From: Candidatus Iainarchaeum sp. | GTDB taxonomy: Archaea > Iainarchaeota > Iainarchaeia > Iainarchaeales > Iainarchaeaceae | DNA: 7,726 nucleotides | Assembly: GCA_013331625.1 (NCBI GenBank) | Contig: DUGC01000037.1 | Span: forward strand, 1 to 7,726 | Reading direction: 5' to 3' | Shown here: piece by piece, positions 1 through 5,317 of the stretch | Numbering within the stretch: position 1 is the stretch's first letter | How the letters are laid out: every line of letters begins with the position of its first letter | The notes under the pieces: model-generated | Databases searched by the model: none | The model's input: the letters and a program-made list of their open reading frames with translations, nothing else | What the model was told of the DNA's origin: nothing | Position numbers and translations under genes: made by a program

Positions 1-50
1 TTTCCATGTTTTTTGCCCTTTTAATTTTCCATGTTTTTTGCCCTTTTAAT
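1..50. repeat. Perfect 25-bp tandem duplication, T-rich
   Basis: Positions 1-25 and 26-50 are identical, base for base. Each unit starts with TTTCCATG, contains a run of six T, then GCCC and TTTTAAT. There is no spacer between the copies, so this is a head-to-tail tandem repeat and not a CRISPR unit. The first copy touches the window edge, so the true copy number may be higher. Read on the + strand the units are rich in T tracts, which in archaea can end transcription, so the array may lie behind a + strand gene to the left. That role is inferred. Confidence 0.85.
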
Positions 51-156
51 AATACTATCCCCTGTTTTAAATTTTTAACCCGTTGCCTGTGTTAAAAGAG
101 CCAAGCTTTCTCTTGCGTGATTCAAAATTATTTGGCCTGCATAGCGCTTAACCAAC
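51..156. other. Non-coding AT-rich leader before the HAD gene
   Basis: This stretch has no convincing reading frame. It holds further T and A tracts, for example GTTTTAAATTTTTAACCC near 64-81, continuing the T-rich character of the tandem repeat to its left. It could include a terminator for a gene outside the window. I recognise no RNA gene here. Confidence 0.4.
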
Positions 157-164
157 ATTTAAAA
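157..164 (+). promoter_or_regulatory. Probable TATA box of the HAD gene
   Basis: The sequence ATTTAAAA is centred about 28 bp before the ATG at 189. Archaeal TBP sites usually lie about 26 bp before the transcription start, so the predicted start falls at or within a few bases of the ATG. This implies a leaderless mRNA and supports the annotated start codon. Confidence 0.55.
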
Positions 165-188
165 TGGGATTAAGCTCTTATTTTACTC

Positions 189-1073
189 ATGAGGTTCCCA
201 AGGGTAAAGCAACTGAGGTCCAAGCTTTCCTCGGCAAAACTCCTAGGGATAGTTGCCAAGAACTCGCTCCAGTTCAAGCTCAGGCGAACCGCGCTGAAGA
301 GGTTCCGCTCAAGGGAAAGGCAATTTACCACCATAATCGTTGATATGGATGGCACTCTTTATGATACTGATGCCAGCCTTGAAGGCCTTTCAATATGCTT
401 TCCCAGGAGGTGGGGGACCGGGGTCTCAAGGGGGGAGAAGATTTACGAGTCGATGATATCGAAAATCGCGGCTGGGGAATCCACCATAGAGCAGGCCATC
501 ATCGAGGGCAACACTTTATTCGTGAAAAGGGGTTTCCAGAAAAAAAACTTTTCAAAAGTCCTTGCAAGGATAAAGCCCAGGATTAGGAAGCCGCTTGTCA
601 TGGCCCTCAGAAAACTCAAGTCTGAGGGGAAAACCATCGTCCTCGCAACGCTTTCCTCTCGCGAGTTCGCCCTGCTCATGAATTCCTACCTCAAAAAACG
701 GTTCGATTTCGAATTTGATCTTGTCGTGGGCACGGAACTCGAGTACCAGGATGGCAGGATTTCAGGGGTAAAGAGCATCGTTGGCACAAAGGATTTCGAG
801 ATTAATGGCGTTCCGGTTAGGTCAAAGCTCTCCGCGGTGCGAGAGGAACTCGCCCTGATAGGCAAGGGGCTTGACGTGAACACCTCTGCATTAATCACTG
901 ACAGTTATGGCGATATAGACCTCGCGAAAATGCTTGTCACCATACTCATAAAGCCTGATGAGCCGAGCATGGACCAGAGGGTTTCACAGAGGCTCAAGCT
1001 CGCTGACTTCATTGTCGATGATGGCCCAGGCCTCGAGGAAAAGCTTGTTGAGATAATACTCGGGGCATCATAA
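189..1073 (+). CDS. HAD-superfamily phosphatase (subfamily IB-like) with basic N-terminal extension
   Basis: This 294-residue protein is probably a HAD-superfamily phosphohydrolase. HAD motif I is IVDMDGTLYDT, with the nucleophile D52 and the acid/base D54. Motif II is probably T154 in VLATLSSRE. A motif III lysine candidate is K213 in SKLSAV. Motif IV is ITDSYGDIDL (D238, D242), followed by IKPDEP; this resembles the DSxxDxxLL...NPD signature of PSPase-like subfamily IB enzymes. The cap would be the segment of roughly residues 65-140. The substrate cannot be told from sequence; a small phosphorylated metabolite is the default inference. The first 45 or so residues precede the catalytic core and are rich in Lys and Arg, which is unusual because HAD enzymes normally start a few residues before motif I. 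The TATA box supports the ATG at 189, so the extension is probably real. The stop overlaps the converging deaminase gene by 6 bp. Confidence 0.85.
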   Translation: MRFPRVKQLRSKLSSAKLLGIVAKNSLQFKLRRTALKRFRSRERQFTTIIVDMDGTLYDTDASLEGLSICFPRRWGTGVSRGEKIYESMISKIAAGESTIEQAIIEGNTLFVKRGFQKKNFSKVLARIKPRIRKPLVMALRKLKSEGKTIVLATLSSREFALLMNSYLKKRFDFEFDLVVGTELEYQDGRISGVKSIVGTKDFEINGVPVRSKLSAVREELALIGKGLDVNTSALITDSYGDIDLAKMLVTILIKPDEPSMDQRVSQRLKLADFIVDDGPGLEEKLVEIILGAS

Positions 1074-2069
1074 ACCGATTTTATCTGTTTCCACGCCGGC
1101 TTCGCGGAGCATGTTCAGCGCGGTTTCCCCCAATGGGTACTCTGCATTGTAAACGACCCTCTTTATGCCAGCATTTATGATCATTTTGCTGCAGGTGAGG
1201 CACGGGCTGTAAGTGGTGTAAATCGTGCTATCCTTTATCGCTATGCCGTGGTAAGAGGCCTGGACTATCGCGTTCTCCTCCGCGTGCGAGCAGCGGCACT
1301 CATCAAGCCTTGTCCCGCCCTCCACAAACGAGTTGCAGCGCGCGCACCCCCCTTCATCGCAGTTCTTCACGTTGCGCGGCGTGCCGTTATAGCCTGTCGA
1401 CACGATCCTCTTGTCCTTTACGACAACAACGCCCACTTTGCGCTTCACGCAATTTGAGCGCATTGCAACCTCTTTAGCTATGTTCATGAAATATTCGTCC
1501 CATGAAGGCCTTTTGAAGCCCAGCGGGATATTGAGCAGCAGAGTATCGACCTTGCTGAAAAGCTCTGCAAGCGTGCTGCCATTTTCAATAGTGTGCTCTG
1601 CCATTGCCGCGCACTTGTCGAGCTGCTGGCTGGTGTCGCTGCCAGATGAGCTTTCCTTTGCCTCAAGGGCGCGGAATTCATCCATCGTCTTGGGGTCGCC
1701 CTCGCGGTTCCTTTTGAGTATGCGCTCAAACCTTTCCTTTTCCCCCGCCTCAATATTCCATAAATGGAAATTCGAAAGCTTTCTGAGCTCTTCGATTTCA
1801 AGCGGGTTTCGCAGCGAATCGACAATATAATTGCGGTCCCCCTTCATGGACTCAGAAACGCGCTTTGCAAGGTAGCTGCTGCCGTGCTTTTTTCGCAGCT
1901 CGTTGCCCTTTGCAATGAGGGATTCGCGCGAAACAGAACCCCCTTCCTTTGCAACAATTGAGCGCAGCTCATCAGATAAAGACTTGTAGCCAAAGCTCTT
2001 GCTCGCAAGGTACTCGCAGATAGTGGTCTTGCCCGCGCAGTACTTTCCCGTAACCCCTATCACAATCAT
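1068..2069 (-). CDS. Bifunctional-looking P-loop kinase-like / dCMP deaminase fusion
   Basis: The protein probably deaminates dCMP to dUMP, feeding dTTP synthesis. From the chosen start it has 333 residues. The N-terminal half (about 1-180) is a P-loop NTPase of the dephospho-CoA/dNMP kinase type: GVTGKYCAGKTT with K14, then IVDSLRNPLEIEELR, an ERFERILKRNREGD segment resembling a LID, and a closing EHTIENGSTLAEL. The C-terminal half (about 190-333) is a zinc-dependent cytidine/deoxycytidylate deaminase: TGYNGTPRNVKNCDEGGCARC, then HAEENA (Zn ligand H262, proton shuttle E264) and SPCLTC (Zn ligands C290 and C293). Cysteines 237, 242, 245, 258 and 260 may bind a structural zinc. I chose the ATG at 2067-2069 over the one at 2097-2099 because a TATA box at 2102-2110 leaves no room for a transcript covering the upstream ATG, and because MIVIGVTG begins exactly at the first beta-strand. 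The domain order matches yeast Dcd1-like and bacterial DcdV-like proteins. Whether the P-loop domain is a kinase or a regulatory module is unknown. Confidence 0.9.
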   Translation of the reverse strand: MIVIGVTGKYCAGKTTICEYLASKSFGYKSLSDELRSIVAKEGGSVSRESLIAKGNELRKKHGSSYLAKRVSESMKGDRNYIVDSLRNPLEIEELRKLSNFHLWNIEAGEKERFERILKRNREGDPKTMDEFRALEAKESSSGSDTSQQLDKCAAMAEHTIENGSTLAELFSKVDTLLLNIPLGFKRPSWDEYFMNIAKEVAMRSNCVKRKVGVVVVKDKRIVSTGYNGTPRNVKNCDEGGCARCNSFVEGGTRLDECRCSHAEENAIVQASYHGIAIKDSTIYTTYSPCLTCSKMIINAGIKRVVYNAEYPLGETALNMLREAGVETDKIGL

Positions 2070-2101
2070 CTGCAAAAACCCACAAATTAATGCCAGCATT
2101 G

Positions 2102-2110
2102 TTTTATATT
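2102..2110 (-). promoter_or_regulatory. TATA box of the deaminase fusion gene
   Basis: On the minus strand this reads AATATAAAA. Its centre is about 37 bp before the ATG at 2069, so a transcript starting about 26 bp downstream, near 2080, would have a leader of about 11 nt. The alternative ATG at 2099 would lie upstream of that start, so this site decides the start codon. Confidence 0.6.
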
Positions 2111-2141
2111 CAATTAAGAGGCAGTGAAAAGAGCGGCACTT

Positions 2142-2162
2142 GGCTTTGCCGGAACGGCAGCC
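2142..2162 (-). terminator. Possible hairpin terminator after the V4R gene
   Basis: Directly after the stop codon of the V4R gene the sequence can fold as TGCCG-GAA-CGGCA, extended by GGC/GCC across a two-base bulge. On the minus strand it is followed within about 15 nt by CTCTTTTCAC, a weak T-rich stretch. Archaeal termination relies mainly on T tracts, so the hairpin may instead protect the mRNA 3' end or be chance. Confidence 0.35.
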
Positions 2163-3311
2163 CTAGTATAATTCCAGTTTGAGGTATCCGTTTGAAACAT
2201 CTGTCCGGAAATTTTTAAGCTCGGTTTTTTTCCCGCTAAACCCGCTCAAAAGGCCCGATAGCAGGCCCCTGAAATAAAAGTAATCTATTTTACCGTAAGT
2301 TGCAAGGTATGGGAAGTAATTCGTCTGGACCTGAAAATCCCCTCCTGCGCGTGAGATAAGCGTGTCCCCAAAGCCGATTGCTGAAAGTATGTCGGTTATG
2401 AATGTTGAACAGTCATTGCTTTTTTCCTCTTTTGCCATTCCTTCCCCCTGATCGAAAGCAGTTTTGAAAAGTATCCTGCCGATTCTTTCATCATCCTTTG
2501 CAAACTGCTCTAAAATATAGAGCAGCTCTATTCCTGTAAAACAATACCTGTCATCGTGGAATGTAAGCTGGTTGTTTTCAAATTTGAAAAAATTTGCGGC
2601 GATCAGCTCTTTTATGGAAGCTTTGGAGTACTGGAGCGGCCGGGGCCTATTCATCTCAAGGTAGGTGCTGTCGACTTCAAACTGGGCCCTGGCCGCCACA
2701 CTTATGGCCTGATGCCCCTTTTGCTCAATGTATCCTGCAGGAGCACATATCACCTTGCAGCACTTGTCCCCGCGGCCAATGCATTCTGTCTGCACGCCTT
2801 CAACTGTATCGTCGCGCATTATATACTGCCATCCTCCTGCAATGTCCCCGCTGCTAAACATGTAGCCAAGGCCGTTTCTCCTGCAGACAATATGGTCACC
2901 AAGCCCAAGTTCGACAGCTTTTGCCTTGAGGTCATATTTAAGGTCCAAAAACTCGCCCCACGTCACCCCCATGAAAGCCGAAAAGAAGGAAATGAAATCC
3001 TTTATTTTCCCCTCATCATCAATCCCCAGCTGCGGGACAGAAAAGCAGTGGCAGTATGCATAGCCAAAATTCTTCCCTATGCTATAGGCGATTTTTTTTC
3101 CTTCCTCGCCAAATTCCTCCACAAGCGCGCTTTCAAACCCTGCAAGCTGCATTTCGGAAAAGAAGACGTTGCGCTGGTTGATGATTTCGCCCCTGTAATT
3201 CTGCCTTACCGTGACAAAGCCGGGCGTATCCACCCTCATGATATTTGGCGCGGTGATGTTGCGCACGAACCAGTTTACAAGGTCATTCTTTATTCCGGGA
3301 TTTTGAGTCAT
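2163..3311 (-). CDS. Tandem V4R-domain protein, putative small-molecule sensor paired with a KaiC-like ATPase
   Basis: From the chosen start this is a 382-residue soluble protein with two copies of a V4R (4-vinyl reductase-like, small-molecule-binding) fold. Copy 1 (about 50-190) contains a helix with GKKIAYSIGKNFG, then SSGDIAGGWQYIMRD and the Cys-rich ending TECIGRGDKCCKVICAP (C177, C184, C185, C189), the hallmark of Cys-type V4R domains that may bind metal. Copy 2 (about 245-382) repeats the pattern with FITDILSAIGFGD and FYFRGLLSGLLSGFSGKK, but its ending NFRTDVSNGYLKLEL has lost all the cysteines. No DNA-binding, transmembrane or enzyme motif is visible. The gene begins 4 nt after the ATPase stop, so the two are almost certainly cotranscribed and probably act together. 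An alternative ATG at 3356 would overlap the ATPase by 41 bp; it has a weak Shine-Dalgarno-like GGCGGAAG, so it is not excluded. The V4R assignment comes from pattern recognition and is fairly firm for copy 1, less so for copy 2. The ligand is unknown. Confidence 0.75.
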   Translation of the reverse strand: MTQNPGIKNDLVNWFVRNITAPNIMRVDTPGFVTVRQNYRGEIINQRNVFFSEMQLAGFESALVEEFGEEGKKIAYSIGKNFGYAYCHCFSVPQLGIDDEGKIKDFISFFSAFMGVTWGEFLDLKYDLKAKAVELGLGDHIVCRRNGLGYMFSSGDIAGGWQYIMRDDTVEGVQTECIGRGDKCCKVICAPAGYIEQKGHQAISVAARAQFEVDSTYLEMNRPRPLQYSKASIKELIAANFFKFENNQLTFHDDRYCFTGIELLYILEQFAKDDERIGRILFKTAFDQGEGMAKEEKSNDCSTFITDILSAIGFGDTLISRAGGDFQVQTNYFPYLATYGKIDYFYFRGLLSGLLSGFSGKKTELKNFRTDVSNGYLKLELY

Positions 3312-3315
3312 AAGC

Positions 3316-4041
3316 CTATAAAACCACAAGGCCCCTGCCGGCGATTTCAAGGTCATATCTTCCGCCGGGGGTGTTAGTGTGGCGCATCTTGCTTATTTCA
3401 ATTGAGCGCGCCCTCTTTTTTCCCATCGCAGTTGATGTGAAAATCACCACCCCGTCACAGAGGAACTCTGAAACGGTGTCGCGGCTCACGCCCACGCCGC
3501 CCTCAACCCGCTCGCTAGTGGCAAGCGCTGTCGCTTTTGACTTTTTTATGGCGCTGAAAATCTTCTTTATCTTAAGCCTTGCAAGTGTTGCCTGGTCCAG
3601 CAGGTTGGGGATGGAAATGCTCGGAACCCTTTCACGGAACTGCTGCTGTATCTCCTCAACTGAACCCGGATTTGTCGTGATGGAATCGAGCGAATCAAGG
3701 ACTATAAGGTCATAGTGCCTGTCTTCAATTTCCGCTATTACCTTTTCAACTATCTGCGGGTTAGAACTGTCTATTGAAAATATCCTCAGGTTCTCCAGCT
3801 CTCTTGTTTCCCACCCAAACATCCTCATCTGCAGTTCAATGTCGCCGATCTCCTGCTCAAGGTCAAGGTATAGGCATCTTTTCCCGTTCTTTGCATTGTT
3901 ATATAACATCTGGGCGCAAAAAATGCTCTTTCCAGAGCCCGGTGTCCCTGAAAGGAGCGTAAGTGAGCCTTCAGGAAGGCCTCCTTCAATAAGTGCGTCA
4001 AATCCGGGGATATATGTCGGGATCCTTTCAATGTAGACCAT
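3316..4041 (-). CDS. KaiC-like RecA-superfamily ATPase, single domain
   Basis: This 241-residue cytoplasmic protein is a single KaiC/RadA-type ATPase domain. It opens with RIPTYIPGFDALIEGGLPEGS, the usual KaiC lead-in. The Walker A motif is GTPGSGKS (32-39) and Walker B is DLIVLDSLDSI (111-121, D116). The C-terminal signature KMRHTNTPGGRYDLEIAGRGLVV matches the closing strands of KaiC-family domains. The segment LYLDLEQEIGDIELQMRMFGW aligns with the KaiC segment that carries two adjacent catalytic glutamates; here the first is kept (E62) and the second is glutamine (Q63). There is one domain only, half the length of cyanobacterial KaiC, as is common in archaea. Such archaeal proteins have been proposed as signal-transduction hubs. 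It leads an operon with the tandem V4R gene, suggesting an ATPase switch under sensor control. A TATA box 26 bp before the ATG predicts a leaderless mRNA and fixes the start. Confidence 0.9.
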   Translation of the reverse strand: MVYIERIPTYIPGFDALIEGGLPEGSLTLLSGTPGSGKSIFCAQMLYNNAKNGKRCLYLDLEQEIGDIELQMRMFGWETRELENLRIFSIDSSNPQIVEKVIAEIEDRHYDLIVLDSLDSITTNPGSVEEIQQQFRERVPSISIPNLLDQATLARLKIKKIFSAIKKSKATALATSERVEGGVGVSRDTVSEFLCDGVVIFTSTAMGKKRARSIEISKMRHTNTPGGRYDLEIAGRGLVVL

Positions 4042-4062
4042 GGTATTAATAACAAATCAGGG

Positions 4063-4072
4063 ATATATAAAT
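4063..4072 (-). promoter_or_regulatory. TATA box of the KaiC-V4R operon
   Basis: The minus strand reads ATTTATATAT, centred about 26 bp before the A of the ATG at 4041. This is the spacing expected for a leaderless archaeal transcript. The core is nearly palindromic and on the + strand reads ATATATAAAT, so it could also drive rightward transcription into the divergent spacer. Confidence 0.7.
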
Positions 4073-4398
4073 CCGACTAAATGCCTGCATGAAAACCCAG
4101 TTCTGCAGGCAAAACCGGAAATTCACCCAAGGGCCCCGCAATTTTCTATGCTGGGCTTGTGGCGCAAAAACGCCCCCTTCAATGCCCCGTGTATCTTCTG
4201 GGCGCGTACTCCCCTGCCAGACATTATATTGGACTGGGCGCGGAATTTCGCTAATGCAGATGTGACCTCCGCCCTGACAACCCGTGGCCGAATTCCTGCG
4301 CGGCATGCTGAACTTACCCCCTTTCTTGTTAAAATAAATTGCTTTTTGTTCCCATTGCCGCCTTTTCATCCCAGATGCCATCGTGCCAAATTCGTTAC
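4073..4398. other. Divergent intergenic region without a recognisable gene
   Basis: About 330 bp lie between the KaiC operon promoter and the pilin promoter. Open frames exist on both strands, but their translations have no family motif, contain many Cys, Pro and Arg scattered as in random frames, and are not supported by start signals. Visible structure includes a small GGCG-CAAAAA-CGCC hairpin (4161-4174), a nine-base direct repeat CTGGGCGCG (4198 and 4234), and a T-rich stretch on the + strand around 4318-4370 that could end a rightward transcript. No tRNA, 5S, SRP or RNase P signature was recognised. Confidence 0.5.
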
Positions 4399-4407
4399 AT
4401 TTTTATT
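4399..4407 (+). promoter_or_regulatory. Probable TATA box of the pilin-like gene
   Basis: ATTTTTATT is centred about 29 bp before the ATG at 4432. A transcript starting about 26 bp downstream would begin near 4429, leaving a leader of about 3 nt. This supports 4432 over the upstream in-frame ATG at 4339, which would lie far outside such a transcript. Confidence 0.5.
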
Positions 4408-4431
4408 GGTGCACCGTGTTGTAGTATCAAT

Positions 4432-5028
4432 ATGATTCAGGGCAAAGGCCAGGGCGCACTTGAATACCTTCTCCTCATCGGGGGGGCGGTAATTGTCGCT
4501 GGCATAGTGGTCGCACTGATTTTAGGGGTCGGGGGCACCAGCTCATCGCAAAGCTCACAGGGTGCAAATATTTCCTTGGACAAGATTTATGCTGAAGGCT
4601 ATGGCGGAAACCTCGTGGTTAACCCAAGCTTTGAGAGCGGACAAAATTCATGGGCCCGCAATGTTCCTAGCGGAGGAACAACTGAAATTGTAAGTGGCAG
4701 CTGTTATCACGCAGGCAAATGTGTCCATAATAACAGTGCGACTGTCACTAATGGGTATTCTTATTTCCAGCCTGTCACGCTCCAGGCCGGGAAAACGTAT
4801 ACTGCCGTGATGTACCAAAAAGGGTATTGTGAAGGCATGGTATCGACAGGGGACGGTCCTAGCCAGACTTATCCCCATTTGACAACTGGCCGGAATTATA
4901 CAAACAATAAGTGGAACCGCACCACCTGGACTTTTACGGCAACAGGAACTGCAGCGAACATTTACACAGTTGTCTCCAGCACAACCGGCGAAGGCTGGTG
5001 CGATGTCGCAATCCTGACTGCAAATTAG
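4432..5028 (+). CDS. Class III signal-peptide pilin-like protein with CBM-like C-terminal domain
   Basis: This 198-residue protein begins MIQGKGQGALEYLLLIGGA, the archaeal class III signal peptide: a short charged leader, predicted cleavage by a prepilin peptidase between G6 and Q7, the conserved pilin glutamate at mature position +5 (E11), and a hydrophobic helix (about 12-33). A Ser/Gln linker (37-45) leads to a domain at about 58-198 with the pattern NLVVNPSFESGQNSWAR, YFQPVTLQAGKTYTAVMYQKG, WTFTATGTAANIYTVV and GEGWCDVAIL. This resembles carbohydrate-binding modules of the CBM4/9-like jelly-roll type. Four cysteines (91, 97, 133, 190) could form two disulfides, and four N-glycosylation sequons (N46, N100, N155, N162) fit an exported archaeal protein. 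It probably sits in a surface filament or anchored in the membrane, with the lectin-like domain outward. The start at 4432 places the leader correctly; the longer frame from 4339 would bury it. No pilus assembly gene is nearby. The pilin part is firm; the CBM-like call is moderate. Confidence 0.85.
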   Translation: MIQGKGQGALEYLLLIGGAVIVAGIVVALILGVGGTSSSQSSQGANISLDKIYAEGYGGNLVVNPSFESGQNSWARNVPSGGTTEIVSGSCYHAGKCVHNNSATVTNGYSYFQPVTLQAGKTYTAVMYQKGYCEGMVSTGDGPSQTYPHLTTGRNYTNNKWNRTTWTFTATGTAANIYTVVSSTTGEGWCDVAILTAN

Positions 5029-5050
5029 CCATTAAATGGTTGGTGAATTC

Positions 5051-5100
5051 CCCGTGCCCCCGGAACGGGTATAACCGGGTAATATGCTCTTTGTGTCTTT
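5051..5100 (+). terminator. Possible terminator region after the pilin-like gene
   Basis: About 20 bp after the stop codon CCCGT (5051-5055) can pair with ACGGG (5065-5069) across a 9-nt loop. It is followed by CTCTTTGTGTCTTT (5087-5100), a T-rich stretch on the + strand. Both elements are modest, so this is only a candidate for the 3' end of the pilin transcript. Confidence 0.3.
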
Positions 5101-5201
5101 CAGGGGCACAATGTTACAAGGCATGGGAGGCAAATCATTGCGTGCCTATGGCGTGAAGTAGCGCGTGGTTTTGTATGCCAAGTATACCCGGATGCTGCAT
5201 T

Positions 5202-5230
5202 GAAAAACAGGAAAAAAATTAGAGCAAAAA
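5202..5230 (-). terminator. T-tract terminator downstream of the membrane protein gene
   Basis: On the minus strand this stretch contains three T runs in 29 bp: TTTTT, then TTTTTTT, then TTTTT. Closely spaced T tracts without a hairpin are the typical archaeal intrinsic terminator. It lies about 90 bp downstream of the stop of the leftward membrane protein gene, with no convincing gene in between. Confidence 0.55.
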
Positions 5231-5317
5231 CCAGCTGCACAAAGTACAGCCCCTCCAGAGTGCCAATGACAGCCCGCGGCAAGGCCGGGGGGCCAATTCA
5301 CTTTAGTTTTTATACTA

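Noticed and set aside
1..50. CRISPR array
   Set aside because: The two 25-bp units are directly adjacent with no spacers, and no cas gene is present.
2070..2099. Ten-residue N-terminal extension of the deaminase fusion
   Set aside because: The TATA box at 2102-2110 is only a few bases from this ATG, so a normal transcript would not contain it. The P-loop domain begins exactly at the inner ATG.
2556..3377. 273-codon + strand frame opposite the V4R gene
   Set aside because: It is antisense to a gene with clear domain motifs, and its own translation has no recognisable pattern.
4339..4431. N-terminal extension of the pilin-like protein from an upstream ATG
   Set aside because: It would put 31 extra residues before the class III leader, and it lies upstream of the predicted transcription start. 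The ATG at 4432 fits the leader and the TATA spacing.
4040..4435. 131-codon + strand frame in the divergent spacer
   Set aside because: No family motif, composition like a random frame, and it covers the pilin promoter. The opposite-strand frame at 4046-4381 is equally unconvincing and runs over the KaiC promoter.
5100..5282. 60-codon minus-strand frame with one apparent membrane helix, TTG start
   Set aside because: The hydrophobic FALIFFLFF segment is translated from T tracts that look like a terminator, the C-terminal half looks random, and the start is a rare TTG. Kept only as a low-interest finding.
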